Assembly (NCBI RefSeq): GCF_041468085.1
Contig: NZ_CP121017.1
Coordinates: forward strand, 124,001-188,000
Length of the DNA stretch: 64,000 nt
Origin: Tistrella mobilis
Lineage (GTDB): Bacteria; Pseudomonadota; Alphaproteobacteria; Tistrellales; Tistrellaceae
Direction: 5' to 3'
Part shown: positions 38,864 to 49,526 of the stretch, piece after piece
Layout of the letters: the number at the start of each line of letters is the position of its first letter
Position numbering within the stretch: the first letter of the stretch is position 1
The notes under the pieces: model-generated
What the model saw: the letters and a program-made list of their open reading frames with translations, nothing else
Databases searched by the model: none
Told to the model about the DNA's origin: nothing
Translations under genes and position numbers: made by a program

Positions 38864-39949
38864 TCATGCCGGGCGGGCACGGGCATGGCGCCGCCGGCGC
38901 AGCCAGGCGAGCAGGCCCGTGACATAAAGCAGGGGCAGGGCGAGACCGGCTGCAAACACCACCGCCCGGCCGACATCGCCTGCCAGAAGCCGGCCGTGGA
39001 TCGTGGCGAGCAGATGATGCACCACGCCCTGACGATCGATCGTGACCGCTCCGCAGCCGTCGATGGCTACCGTCAGGGGAGGCAAGATGTCGCCGGTGGC
39101 GAGGCGGATCCGCACCAAGCCGTCGGGTCCGGCCGGGGTGAGGCCGAGGAAGCGGGCCTGCGGCACGGCGTCGTTCGCCATCGCCAGCGCAGCATCCGGG
39201 TCCGGGGCGGAGGCCCGGCAGATCGTGGCCGGACCGGTCGGCCGCGAGGGGCCCGGTGGCCCGCCCAGGGGCCAGGCCAGCATGGCACCGGTGATGGCCA
39301 CCACCAGCATCGGCAGCGCCAGCCACACGCCTGAAGTGTCATGCAGTTCCTGAACCCGCCGGCGTCCCTGCGCGGCACGGGTGAGCCGCGGTAGCCGGAA
39401 CCGCCTCGGCGCACGGGGCCACCAGAGCCATAGACCCGAAACGGTCGACAAGATAAGACCACCGCCAGCGATGGTGCCGGCGATGCTGCCCCAGGGGGGC
39501 GGCAGCAGCAGCCGCCGGTGCAGATCGACCACGATCGAGAACAGCGTGTCGTCATAGGCGATCACGCCCAACGGCCGGGCCGTTGCCGGGTCGATCAGTA
39601 CAATGCTGAACCCGCCTGCCGCCGTGGGGCCATAGACGGTCGCGGCATCGGTGGGCAGGAAGCCGGCACGAGGGGCCGATATTCCCATCACCCGGACGAG
39701 ATCTGGCTGGGCGGTCCGGGCGGTCGCGATCCAGCTGCCGGGGCTGACTGGTCCCGGCGCGGCGATGATGCGGCCGGTTTCCCAGCGGAACAGCGGCCCC
39801 TTCATCACAAGCGCCGCGCCGGTCAGACCGAGCAGGGCAATCACCGCGCCGAGGCTGAGTGCCAGCCAGAGATGCAGCCGACGCCATGTTCGCCGCCGCA
39901 CCATCATCCGTGATGTCGCCTGCCCGGATGTCATCTTCCCCTTCGTCAT
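38864..39949 (-). CDS. PepSY-associated membrane protein, likely iron-uptake partner
   Basis: This 361-residue inner-membrane protein is of the PepSY/iron-regulated type. A first span (LHLWLALSLGAVIALLGLTGAALV, about residues 25-48) is followed by a large periplasmic loop with PepSY-like strands. Three more spans lie near IAGGGLILSTVSGLWLWWP, LALPMLVVAITGAMLAW and AAGLALPLLYVTGLLAWLRRR. Several such proteins are thought to reduce ferric siderophores or help their release. The start overlaps the stop of the secreted protein by 4 nt, and the genes follow a TonB receptor, so they form one operon. It is convergent with priA. Confidence 0.85.
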   Translation of the reverse strand: MTKGKMTSGQATSRMMVRRRTWRRLHLWLALSLGAVIALLGLTGAALVMKGPLFRWETGRIIAAPGPVSPGSWIATARTAQPDLVRVMGISAPRAGFLPTDAATVYGPTAAGGFSIVLIDPATARPLGVIAYDDTLFSIVVDLHRRLLLPPPWGSIAGTIAGGGLILSTVSGLWLWWPRAPRRFRLPRLTRAAQGRRRVQELHDTSGVWLALPMLVVAITGAMLAWPLGGPPGPSRPTGPATICRASAPDPDAALAMANDAVPQARFLGLTPAGPDGLVRIRLATGDILPPLTVAIDGCGAVTIDRQGVVHHLLATIHGRLLAGDVGRAVVFAAGLALPLLYVTGLLAWLRRRRHARARPA

Positions 39950-40509
39950 TTCGCAGGCGACAGCCGGCCGGTGCGCTGGACCGGGCCCTGGACGTGGTCG
40001 CCCGTCAGCACATTGGTCTGATATTGCTGGGTGGGCCCGGACAGATCAGCGGCACTCAGATCAGCACGGAACAGGGCGAAGCCGCTTGCGGTGATGGCGT
40101 CTGGGATCGGTTCCGCGCCGTAAAGGCCGCGCTTTGCGTCATCAGGTGCGGCGTCACGGATACCGCCGGAGGTGACAAGATCGAGCACCAGCCGGTCGGT
40201 GCGCCATCGGCCGCTGCCGGTTACGCCAAGCTCGGCATCGTCGAGCAGAAAGCTGCCGGCGATCAGATAGTCGCCGCTCGGCAGCAGGGTGAAAGCCAGA
40301 CGCAGAGTGGCGGCCTCGCCATCATCGGCGGTCCAGGCCCAGCGATGTTCACCGGCCCAGGCCGGAGCCTCGACGGCGGTCGCTGGCGGGGAAAGCCGGG
40401 CGGCACCGGCGGGCGCGTCCGTCGTCATCGCCAAGATCATGGCCATGATCATGACGAGGCGGGTTGCAGGGTGCTGCATGGCGCGGGATGGGAACGGCGG
40501 GCGGATCAT
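39946..40509 (-). CDS. Secreted hypothetical protein of the TonB-receptor operon
   Basis: I do not recognise a family. The 187-residue protein has a signal-like start (LVMIMAMILAMTTDAPAGAA), after which a small beta-rich domain is likely (HRWAWTADDGEAATLRLAFTLLPSGDYLIAGSFLLDD, then WRTDRLVLDLVTSGG). The start at 40509 has GGAG eight bases ahead; a later ATG at 40479 is possible. It lies 21 nt after the TonB receptor gene and overlaps the PepSY gene by 4 nt. The tight spacing suggests a periplasmic helper for siderophore uptake; that is only inferred. Confidence 0.6.
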   Translation of the reverse strand: MIRPPFPSRAMQHPATRLVMIMAMILAMTTDAPAGAARLSPPATAVEAPAWAGEHRWAWTADDGEAATLRLAFTLLPSGDYLIAGSFLLDDAELGVTGSGRWRTDRLVLDLVTSGGIRDAAPDDAKRGLYGAEPIPDAITASGFALFRADLSAADLSGPTQQYQTNVLTGDHVQGPVQRTGRLSPAK

Positions 40510-40530
40510 GAGATGTGCTCCGGGGGCGGA

Positions 40531-42684
40531 TTACCAGCGATAGCGCAGGCTGGCGATGATCTGGCGGTCATAGCCGGCATTGCAGCTGGTTGCGGAACAG
40601 CTGCTCCAATAGTCGTGACCGGTGAGGTTGGTGGCGTTGATCAGCAGCGCTGTGCCGCTGAATTGCGGATCGACCGCGCCCAGCTCATAGGAAACCGACG
40701 CATCGACCAGGGTGTGGGACGGCACCTTGATGGTGTTGGCGACATCGGCCATGCTGGTGCCGACATAGCGGATGCCCGCGCCGATCCCCAGACCGTCGAA
40801 CGGTCCGGCAGCCACGGCATAATCGGCCCGGAGTGATCCTGAGTGCTCGGGCAGGCCGGTGGGGCGCCGGCCCAGTTCGGCCGCATCGCCCGAGGCGGTG
40901 ACCTCCAGATCAGAGAACGTCCAGGCGGCGGTCAGGGTCAGCCCGGGCAGGGGCCGGGCGCCGCCCTGGATTTCGATACCGCGCGACCGGACTTCGCCGG
41001 TCTGGATGGTGTTCAGCGTGTTGTCGGGGTCGGTGGTCTTGACATTGGTCTGGCGCAGATCGAACAGCGCTGCCGTGACGAAGGCCCCGTCGAGGCCCGG
41101 CGGCGCGAAGCGCAGGCCGATTTCCGCCTGGTCGGCCAGGCTGGGTTTGAAGGCCGCGCCATAGAAATCGGTACCGGATACCGGCATGAAACTGGTCGAA
41201 TAGCCGGCATAGGGGGCGAGGCCGTGATCGCCCAGATAGACCGCGCCGGCGCGCCAGGTGAAGCGCTGGTCGTTCTGGCGGGAGGTGGTCTCAGTCACAT
41301 GATTGTCGGTCGTGGTCCGCACCCAATCCTGACGGCCGCCGAGCGTCAGCACCCAGCGGTCGGCGATCCGGGCCTGCTGCTGGAGATAGAGGCCCAGCTG
41401 GTCGGATGTCTGCCATGTATCGGCGTATGTGGTGGTGAGCGGTCCCATGCCGCCGGTCGACACGCCGGTGATGATGTCGATGTCTCCGGCCCTGCCACCC
41501 TGCAGGACATAGTCTTCGGCGGTATGGCGATAGTCGACCCCGGCAAGGCTGGACATAGTGGCCAGCCCCGTCTGCCAGCGGGCTTCGGCGTGATTGTCGG
41601 TGGCGACCGTATCGCCGGTGATCCGGAAGCGATAGGCCGCGCGATGCAGGGTTCGCATATCCGCATCCAGCCTTATGCCCGAGGCGGTGTTGGTCAGCAG
41701 ATCGACCCGGCCATAGCGGGCCGCCGAGGTCAGGGTCCAGATCTCGTCCGGCCGGTGCTCCAGTTCATAACCGGCCGAGCTTTGGGTGCGCTGGTTCTTC
41801 AATCCCGGCTCATCGAGATACTGGTTGTGCGGGATCGTGCCATTCGGGTTGGGCAGCAATGTGCCCTTCAGCGGGATGAAGGGGCGGGGCGGGCCGAATT
41901 CTTCGCGGGCGTGTTCGGCAAGCAGGGTCAGCCGGGTGTCGGCTCCACTCCACGAGAAGGCGGGCGCGATGAACAGCTTGTCGTCGGGCACGTCGTCGAA
42001 CTGGGTGTCGGAGCGGCGCGCCAGGCCGGTGAGGCGGAAGGCCGATCCCGGGACGATGTCGTCCGCCGGTCCGCCCAGATCGAACCGACCCTGTCTGCGG
42101 CCGAAGCTGCCGCCATCAAGGATGATTTCCCCCATGGCGGTGTCGGTTGGCCGCTTGCTGATCTGATTGACGACACCGCCGGGCGCGTTCTGGCCATAGA
42201 GCACGGATGACGGGCCACGCAGCACTTCCACCGCCTCAAGGCCATAGGGCTCAACCTTCGGCCAGGCCTGGGCGGTGGTGCCGCGCAGGCCGTCACGGAG
42301 CATGCCGGTCGAGCCGACATCGAAGCCGCGGATCGAGATGCCGTCGAAGCGCTGCGATATTGCAGTGGTGGTCACCGTGACGCCGGCCTGATAGCGCAGC
42401 GCGTCGCTCACGCTCTGAACATTGCGGGCCGCCATGTCGTCGGCGTCCACGACACTGATCGATTGCGGGATTTCTACGATCGGCGTTGCGGTCTTGCTGC
42501 CAGTCTGGCCGGCCGGCACCACGTCGACCTCGGTCGTGGCGGCCTCGCCATTGATGGTGAGGGCCGGCAAGGGGGTCGTCTCGCCAGCGAGAGCATCCGC
42601 ATAGGGTGCAAGGCAGGCTACGGCAACAAGGCAGCCGGGTGCGGTGACGATGCGTCGGCGGGCACGGGCGGTCTGGGGAGACAT
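40531..42684 (-). CDS. TonB-dependent siderophore receptor
   Basis: This is an outer-membrane receptor of about 717 residues. After the signal peptide and a likely TonB box (near PLPALTING) comes the plug: IVEIPQSISVVDADDMAARNVQSVSDALRYQAGV, then FDGISIRGFD, and VLRGPSSVLYGQNAPGGVVNQISKRP, the siderophore-receptor signature. The beta-barrel ends with YDRQIIASLRYRW, with a C-terminal aromatic residue as usual for barrel insertion. The start at 42684 (MSPQTARARRR) has GAGG seven bases ahead; a start four codons earlier is also open. It is the first gene of the iron operon and probably takes a ferric hydroxamate-type siderophore, though the ligand is not shown. Confidence 0.93.
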   Translation of the reverse strand: MSPQTARARRRIVTAPGCLVAVACLAPYADALAGETTPLPALTINGEAATTEVDVVPAGQTGSKTATPIVEIPQSISVVDADDMAARNVQSVSDALRYQAGVTVTTTAISQRFDGISIRGFDVGSTGMLRDGLRGTTAQAWPKVEPYGLEAVEVLRGPSSVLYGQNAPGGVVNQISKRPTDTAMGEIILDGGSFGRRQGRFDLGGPADDIVPGSAFRLTGLARRSDTQFDDVPDDKLFIAPAFSWSGADTRLTLLAEHAREEFGPPRPFIPLKGTLLPNPNGTIPHNQYLDEPGLKNQRTQSSAGYELEHRPDEIWTLTSAARYGRVDLLTNTASGIRLDADMRTLHRAAYRFRITGDTVATDNHAEARWQTGLATMSSLAGVDYRHTAEDYVLQGGRAGDIDIITGVSTGGMGPLTTTYADTWQTSDQLGLYLQQQARIADRWVLTLGGRQDWVRTTTDNHVTETTSRQNDQRFTWRAGAVYLGDHGLAPYAGYSTSFMPVSGTDFYGAAFKPSLADQAEIGLRFAPPGLDGAFVTAALFDLRQTNVKTTDPDNTLNTIQTGEVRSRGIEIQGGARPLPGLTLTAAWTFSDLEVTASGDAAELGRRPTGLPEHSGSLRADYAVAAGPFDGLGIGAGIRYVGTSMADVANTIKVPSHTLVDASVSYELGAVDPQFSGTALLINATNLTGHDYWSSCSATSCNAGYDRQIIASLRYRW

Positions 42685-42705
42685 CTGCAACCTCATCTAT
42701 GCGGT

Positions 42706-42720
42706 TGCAAATCACTCGCA
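42706..42720 (-). promoter_or_regulatory. Candidate Fur-type 7-1-7 box upstream of the TonB receptor gene
   Basis: TGCAAATCACTCGCA is an imperfect 7-1-7 inverted repeat with outer TGC/GCA matches and a central A-T core, like Fur-family sites (ideal form TGCAAAT-N-ATTTGCA, two mismatches). It is 22 nt upstream of the receptor start, and a similar element lies ahead of the AraC gene. Iron repression would fit the gene content. Fur itself is not coded in this window. Confidence 0.4.
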
Positions 42721-42810
42721 TCTCAACGCCGGGCCAGACAATGCCGGCGGCTTTCGATTTTCTGGCGCCGGCTTTCGATAATCCGACGTGAGCATGTCGG
42801 CGGCCATGCC

Positions 42811-43695
42811 TTATCTCTGACGAAGGCGGCCCGGTGTGATGCCGAAACGGCGACGGAAAAGCGTGGTGAAATGGGCCGGGCTGTAGCCGACGCGCCAGGC
42901 GGCGTTCACGACATCAAGTCCCTCGGAGCGCAGCAGACGGTGAGCCTCGCAAAGCCGCAATTCCTGAAGCAGAGCATGAACGGAGCGGCCGTGGAGGTCA
43001 TGGACCCCGCGCACCAGCCGGCGTACCGGCAGGCCGACGGCACGAGCGAGGACAGCAGGTTCCGGCGGGTTTGCAAGGCTGCTTGCCAGGATCGCACAGG
43101 CGGCATGGACACGGTCGGTCTCCGCGGGCGAGAGCGGCCGGCCGGTGCCGGCACGGGTGGCATCGGTCGGGAGGCCGCTTTGCGGAGTGAGGGTGTCGAG
43201 GGTGAGGCCTGCAAGTTCCAATGCCTTGCCAGCGAGATAGAGCCGCCGCGCGGTTCCTTGTAAGGGGCAACGGCGGATCTGCGCCGCAAGCTGGCGAAGC
43301 ACTGCCGGTGCCGGTGCATGAAGCAGCCGGGGAGCATCTGCGGGGGTAGTGTCGGCGATGCAGATCATCGAATAGACCAGGGGCGCCGGTGACACCACCT
43401 TCTGCCAGCCGCGCTGTGGCGTCTGCATTCCGTCGACGGGGCCGGCGGTAATGGCACAGATCGCCGGCCCGCGGATCAGGCAATCGGGTTGGCCGGCCAA
43501 GCCGCAGGCGAGGGCGCCGCTTTCGATCAGCACCACCTTCAACCCGGCAAACAGCAGCTCCTCATCGACGGGGGCGGCCGTGGCGGTGGGGGCGAGGGTC
43601 CCGGCCGCGACCGACACACCACCCTCCAGAGTCAAAGCCCAGCCGGCACCTGTCGATGGCAACCGCCCGACGGCCGGGGCCGCGACGGTTTCCAA
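42811..43695 (-). CDS. AraC family transcriptional regulator
   Basis: This is a 294-residue regulator with the AraC DNA-binding domain at the C-terminus (LARAVGLPVRRLVRGVHDLHGRSVHALLQELRLCEAHRLLRSEGLDVVNAAWRVGYSPAHFTTLFRRRFGITPGRLRQ). The N-terminal part is a beta-rich ligand domain of no sure class (VDEELLFAGLKVVLIESGALACGLAG). AraC regulators of this type (PchR-like) often respond to a siderophore and switch on its receptor. It lies 126 nt ahead of the TonB receptor gene on the same strand, so it is the likely local regulator. Confidence 0.9.
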   Translation of the reverse strand: METVAAPAVGRLPSTGAGWALTLEGGVSVAAGTLAPTATAAPVDEELLFAGLKVVLIESGALACGLAGQPDCLIRGPAICAITAGPVDGMQTPQRGWQKVVSPAPLVYSMICIADTTPADAPRLLHAPAPAVLRQLAAQIRRCPLQGTARRLYLAGKALELAGLTLDTLTPQSGLPTDATRAGTGRPLSPAETDRVHAACAILASSLANPPEPAVLARAVGLPVRRLVRGVHDLHGRSVHALLQELRLCEAHRLLRSEGLDVVNAAWRVGYSPAHFTTLFRRRFGITPGRLRQR

Positions 43696-44125
43696 AATGG
43701 CACCTCCTGGTGCTGCATCATGCGCGCCGGTCGTGGCGCACGGGGCCGATCAAGCCACCAGCCGAGGCGGACTCTAGCAGATCAATTTTGCGAATAATAG
43801 GCAGTTGCAACTGAGGGCGGCCTTGCACCGGGCCTGAACCGGGTCGGATCGTACGGCAGACCATTGGCCGACGCGACGGAGAGGTTGCCCGGGTCGTGGC
43901 GGCGGGGCGACGTACACGTCCGACATATCGCGAGAGAAGGGCGATTTTCGCTGTCGCAACGCGGGTTGCACCTACCCGGTGCTTGTGTTAGGTATCGCCT
44001 GCCCTCGGCATGACGGCGTCCACGGACGGCGTGTGTCGTGGCCTTGGTCCTGCTCGCGCGTTCTATTACGTGACCGCAGGGCCTCGTCGCTTTTCTTTTC
44101 ACGACAGGCTTCAGGGACGGTCCCA
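43696..44125 (+). other. 430-nt gap between the AraC gene and atpH
   Basis: I find no gene or tRNA here. The left part holds the minus-strand promoter region of the AraC gene with a Fur-like element at 43789-43803. The right part should hold the ATP synthase promoter. A weak candidate is TTGCAC (43966-43971) with TAGGTA (43989-43994), 17 nt apart, about 130 nt before the atpH start. The reading frame of atpH is open back to 43979, but that part lacks the family N-terminus. Confidence 0.45.
43789..43803 (-). promoter_or_regulatory. Candidate Fur-type 7-1-7 box upstream of the AraC gene
   Basis: TGCGAATAATAGGCA has the TGCnAAT-N-ATnnGCA layout of a 7-1-7 box (ideal TGCGAAT-N-ATTCGCA, two mismatches) and lies 94 nt upstream of the AraC start. 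It resembles the element ahead of the TonB receptor gene, which strengthens both. It is not proof of Fur binding. Confidence 0.4.
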
Positions 44126-44686
44126 GTGGCAGGTGCGCAAGCGGATGCGACCGGACTGGCGGGGCGTTATGCGACCGCCTTGTTCGATTTGGCGCAGGAG
44201 CGTGAAGCGCTCGATGCGGTGACCGGCGATCTCGCCCGATTCAGGCAGCTGCTGGACGAGAGCGCAGAGTTCGCTCGGCTGGTGCGCAGCCCGATCGTGT
44301 CGCGAGACGACCAGGTCAAGGCGGTGACGGCGATCGCCGACAAGCTCGGCATGAACGAGCTCACCCGGAACTTCGTCGGCTATGTGGCGAGCCAGCGGCG
44401 GCTCTTCTCTCTCGCGGCCATGATCCGCTCCTTCGAGGCGCTGGTCGCCCGGGCGCGCGGTGAAGTGATCGCGGAGGTGACCTCCGCCCATGCCCTCACC
44501 GATGAGCAGAAGAGCGCGCTTGAAGGCGCTCTCAAGCAGGCGGTCGGCGGTGCGGTCGCGATCCGCACCGACGTCGATCCCTCCCTCATCGGAGGTCTCG
44601 TCGTGCGTGTCGGTTCGCGCATGATCGACGGCTCGATCCGCACCAAGCTGCACAGTCTGAAACTCGCCATGAAAGGGGTTGGATGA
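44126..44686 (+). CDS. atpH: ATP synthase F1 subunit delta
   Basis: Delta joins the F1 head to the stator stalk. The 186-residue protein from the GTG at 44126 begins [25 protein letters not shown], the family signature. It contains [23 protein letters not shown] in the N-terminal helical bundle, and [29 protein letters not shown] at the end. GTG is chosen because GGGACGG lies ahead and the length matches alphaproteobacterial AtpH. It heads the F1 operon atpHAGDC and overlaps the atpA start region. Confidence 0.95.
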   Translation: MAGAQADATGLAGRYATALFDLAQEREALDAVTGDLARFRQLLDESAEFARLVRSPIVSRDDQVKAVTAIADKLGMNELTRNFVGYVASQRRLFSLAAMIRSFEALVARARGEVIAEVTSAHALTDEQKSALEGALKQAVGGAVAIRTDVDPSLIGGLVVRVGSRMIDGSIRTKLHSLKLAMKGVG

Positions 44687-46218
44687 TGGACATCCGCGCC
44701 GCTGAGATATCGGCGATCATCAAGGAGCAGATCGCCAGCTTCGGTACCGAGGCCGAGGTTGCCGAGGTCGGGCGGGTGCTGTCGGTCGGTGACGGCATTG
44801 CGCGCGTCTACGGCCTCGACCAGGTCCAGGCGGGCGAGATGGTCGAGTTCGCCGACGGTACCAAGGGCATGGCGCTGAACCTCGAGGCCGACAATGTCGG
44901 TATCGTGATCTTCGGCGAAGACCGCAACATCACCGAGGGCTCGCTGGTCAAGCGGACCAAGGCGATCGTGGACGTGCCCGTCGGTCGTGGCCTGCTCGGC
45001 CGCGTCATCGACCCGCTGGGCAACCCGCTCGACGGCAAGGGTCCGATCCAGGCGACCGAGCGCGCGCTCGTCGAGAGCAAGGCCCCCGGCATCATCCCGC
45101 GCCAGTCGGTGCACGAGCCGATGCAGACCGGCCTCAAGGCGATCGACGCCCTGGTGCCGATCGGACGTGGCCAGCGCGAGCTGATCATCGGTGACCGTCA
45201 GACCGGCAAGACCGCCGTGGCGATCGACGCGATCCTGAACCAGAAGGCCGCTCACGCCGGTTCGGACGAGACGAAGAAGCTTTATTGCATCTACGTCGCG
45301 GTCGGCCAGAAGCGTTCGACGGTCGCCCAGATCGTGAAGACGCTCGAAGACAACGGCGCGCTGGAATACACCGTCGTCGTGGCTGCGACCGCCTCGGACC
45401 CGGCGCCGCTGCAGTTCCTGGCGCCCTATTCGGGCTGCGCGATCGGCGAGTTCTTCCGCGACAACGGTATGCACGCCCTGATCATCTATGATGATCTGTC
45501 GAAGCAGGCCGTCGCCTACCGCCAGATGTCGCTGCTGCTCCGTCGTCCTCCGGGACGCGAAGCCTATCCCGGCGACGTGTTCTATCTCCACAGCCGCCTG
45601 CTTGAGCGCGCTGCGAAGATGAGCAAGGAACGGGGCTCGGGCTCGCTCACCGCGCTTCCGGTCATCGAGACCCAGGCCGGTGACGTCTCGGCCTATATTC
45701 CGACCAACGTGATCTCGATCACCGACGGTCAGATCTTCCTTGAGACCGAGCTGTTCTATCGCGGTATCCGTCCGGCCATTAACGTCGGTCTGTCGGTGTC
45801 GCGCGTCGGTTCGGCGGCGCAGACCAAGGCGATGAAGCAGGTCGCGGGCCGCATCAAGCTCGACCTCGCTCAGTTCCGCGAGATGGAAGCCTTCGCCCAG
45901 TTCGGTTCGGACCTCGACGCCGCGACCCAGAAGCTTCTGGCCCGTGGTGCGCGCCTGACCGAGCTGCTGAAGCAGCCCCAGTTCTCGCCGCTCAAGATGG
46001 AAGAGCAGGTCTGCGTGATCTTCGCGGGCGTGCGCGGCTATCTCGACGCAATCCCGGTCAATTCGATCGGCAAGTTCGAGCAGGCGCTGCTCGCCGACCT
46101 GCGCGGCGAGAACAAGGCGATCCTCGACGCCATCGCGACCGAGGGCAAGCTCTCGGACGAGGTGGAAGCGAAGCTGGCTGCGGTCGTCGACCGTACCGCC
46201 AAGACCTTCGCCGCCTGA
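44686..46218 (+). CDS. atpA: ATP synthase F1 subunit alpha
   Basis: The alpha subunit (510 residues) forms the F1 hexamer with beta and holds the non-catalytic nucleotide sites. It begins [19 protein letters not shown]. Walker A reads [13 protein letters not shown], and RGMMP-type contacts lie in [57 protein letters not shown] and the alpha signature [17 protein letters not shown] follow. Two adjacent ATGs (44683 and 44686) overlap the atpH stop. The gap to atpG is 172 nt with a short palindrome near 46286-46300. Confidence 0.97.
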   Translation: MDIRAAEISAIIKEQIASFGTEAEVAEVGRVLSVGDGIARVYGLDQVQAGEMVEFADGTKGMALNLEADNVGIVIFGEDRNITEGSLVKRTKAIVDVPVGRGLLGRVIDPLGNPLDGKGPIQATERALVESKAPGIIPRQSVHEPMQTGLKAIDALVPIGRGQRELIIGDRQTGKTAVAIDAILNQKAAHAGSDETKKLYCIYVAVGQKRSTVAQIVKTLEDNGALEYTVVVAATASDPAPLQFLAPYSGCAIGEFFRDNGMHALIIYDDLSKQAVAYRQMSLLLRRPPGREAYPGDVFYLHSRLLERAAKMSKERGSGSLTALPVIETQAGDVSAYIPTNVISITDGQIFLETELFYRGIRPAINVGLSVSRVGSAAQTKAMKQVAGRIKLDLAQFREMEAFAQFGSDLDAATQKLLARGARLTELLKQPQFSPLKMEEQVCVIFAGVRGYLDAIPVNSIGKFEQALLADLRGENKAILDAIATEGKLSDEVEAKLAAVVDRTAKTFAA

Positions 46219-46390
46219 TCCGGCGGATGCCTGAAGGGCGCCGCCCGTATCGCCGGGGCATCCCGGATGATGCGGGCGGCGTCGTCCGGACCCGGTCCGG
46301 GCGGACCGGCCGCGGCCGGGCAAATCAGGTCCGGGTTACCGGGCCGCGACGGACAGGATCCACCTCCGGGGTCGATCAAGGGTCAGCCGA

Positions 46391-47284
46391 ATGCCTAACC
46401 TGAAGAACCTCAAAGTCCGCATCAACAGCGTCAAGGCGACGCAGAAGATCACCAAGGCCATGCAGATGGTCGCGGCGTCCAAACTGCGCCGTGCCACCGA
46501 GCAGGTCGAGGCTTCGCGTCCCTATGCCGAGCGCATGGAGCGTGTGCTCCGCTCGCTCGCCTCGCGCGTGATCGTGACCGACACCACGCCGAAGCTGCTC
46601 GCCGGTTCGGGCAGCGATCAGGTGCATCTGCTGATCCTCGCGACGGCGGATCGCGGCCTGTGCGGCGGCTTCAACACCAGCCTCGTGCGTGCCGCGAAGC
46701 GTCAGATCCAGATCCTGACCGCCCAGGGCAAGACGGTGAAGGTGCTGTGCGTGGGCCGCAAGGGTCGCGACCAGCTGCGCCGTGAATACGGCAGCCTGAT
46801 CATCGACACCGTCGAGGGCATCGGCCGCAAGCGTCTGGCCTTCTCCGAGGCCCAGGCCATCGGCGACAAGGTGATCGCGCTCTACGAAGCCGGTGAGTTC
46901 GACGTCGCCACCCTGATTTTCAGCCACTTCAAGTCGGCGATCAATCAGGTGGTGACCCTGCAGCAGCTGGTGCCGTTTGCGACCCCCGAGGCCGCGAACG
47001 ACAGCCAGGCTTCGGCTGCAGGCAGCGGCGCGGTCTACGAGTACGAGCCCGAGGAGGAGGCGATTCTCGCCGACCTTCTGCCGCGCAACATCTCGGTCCA
47101 GATCTTCAAGGGTCTGCTCGAGAATGCGGCCAGCGAGCAGGGCGCGCGGATGACGGCGATGGACAACGCCACCCGCAACGCCGGCGACATGATCGGCAAG
47201 CTGACGCTGGAGTACAACCGTACGCGTCAGGCGGTCATCACGCGCGAGCTGATCGAAATCATTTCCGGCGCCGAGGCGCTGTAA
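46391..47284 (+). CDS. atpG: ATP synthase F1 subunit gamma
   Basis: Gamma is the rotating central shaft. The 297-residue protein starts [35 protein letters not shown], one half of the coiled coil. It has the Rossmann-like middle ([24 protein letters not shown]) and ends with [44 protein letters not shown], the second half of the coiled coil. It is somewhat longer than E. coli AtpG because of an insert around [21 protein letters not shown], as in other alphaproteobacteria. Confidence 0.96.
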   Translation: MPNLKNLKVRINSVKATQKITKAMQMVAASKLRRATEQVEASRPYAERMERVLRSLASRVIVTDTTPKLLAGSGSDQVHLLILATADRGLCGGFNTSLVRAAKRQIQILTAQGKTVKVLCVGRKGRDQLRREYGSLIIDTVEGIGRKRLAFSEAQAIGDKVIALYEAGEFDVATLIFSHFKSAINQVVTLQQLVPFATPEAANDSQASAAGSGAVYEYEPEEEAILADLLPRNISVQIFKGLLENAASEQGARMTAMDNATRNAGDMIGKLTLEYNRTRQAVITRELIEIISGAEAL

Positions 47285-48784
<1,500 letters not shown>

Positions 48785-48841
48785 GCCGCAGCCTTTCGTC
48801 ACGCTTAACGGCCCGCCCACCTACGAGAAAGGCGCTGACCG

Positions 48842-49243
48842 ATGTCGGACAAGGTCAGGTTCGAGCTGGTGTCGCCGGAGCGTCTGCTTCTGGCTCGGGA
48901 TGTCGACATGGTCGTCGTCCCCGGGTCGGAGGGACATTTCGGCGTCCTGCCCGGCCACGCACCCCTGATCGCGACCATGCGTCCGGGGGTGATCGAGGTC
49001 TATGAGGGCCAGACGGTCGTCGACCGTCTGTTCGTCGCCGGCGGCATGGTCGAGGTTACCGAAGCGAGCTGCATCGTGCTCGCCGAGGATGCCCTCAACC
49101 TCAAGGACGTCAACCGCGGCGACGCCGAGGCCCGTGCCAAGGCGGCTCGCGAAGATCTGTCGCTGGCGCGCGACGAGGCCGAGCGCCTCTCCGCCGAGCG
49201 TAAGATCGCCGAGGCCGAGGCGCTGCTCCAGGCGGTCGCCTGA
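48842..49243 (+). CDS. atpC: ATP synthase F1 subunit epsilon
   Basis: Epsilon couples the shaft to the c-ring and can brake ATP hydrolysis. The 133-residue protein begins MSDKVRFELVSPERLLLARDVDMVVVPGSEGHFGVLPGHAPLIATMRPG, the beta-sandwich signature. A helical C-terminus ends in DLSLARDEAERLSAERKIAEAEALLQAVA. It is the last gene of the F1 operon and is followed after about 70 nt by a strong terminator. Confidence 0.96.
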   Translation: MSDKVRFELVSPERLLLARDVDMVVVPGSEGHFGVLPGHAPLIATMRPGVIEVYEGQTVVDRLFVAGGMVEVTEASCIVLAEDALNLKDVNRGDAEARAKAAREDLSLARDEAERLSAERKIAEAEALLQAVA

Positions 49244-49311
49244 CCGTCCGGCGCATGACGACATAGCGGCCATCGGCATCATGCGATGCCGTGCAGGTTC
49301 CGTGAAAAAGA

Positions 49312-49345
49312 AGCGGCCGTCCCTCGGGGCGGTCGCTCTTTTTTT
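49312..49345 (+). terminator. Intrinsic terminator of the atpHAGDC operon
   Basis: AGCGGCCG (49312-49319) pairs with CGGTCGCT (49330-49337) with one G-T pair, and a run of seven T follows at 49339-49345. It starts 69 nt after the atpC stop. This is the clearest rho-independent terminator in the window. Confidence 0.9.
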
Positions 49346-49526
49346 GTCACCCGCAACCGGTGCCTTTTCGGTCAGGATGGCAATAGATGATGTGGCCTTG
49401 ACCTTGGTAAAGCGTTCACCACTTGTTAAGAGATGCGCCGCCAACGCTCCGCCTACGAGCGGCGGGGAAGGAAAGTTGGCCCCCTGTCCCCGCCTTGCGT
49501 GAACCGGATTGACGCGGGTAAGCCCT

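Noticed and set aside
43979-44125. An upstream ATP-synthase delta extension of 49 residues
   Set aside because: It has no family similarity; the GTG at 44126 gives the normal N-terminus and a ribosome site.
43696-44125. A tRNA or small RNA gene in the largest gene-free stretch
   Set aside because: No T-loop-like GTTCGAATC or cloverleaf pattern, and no strong terminator was seen.
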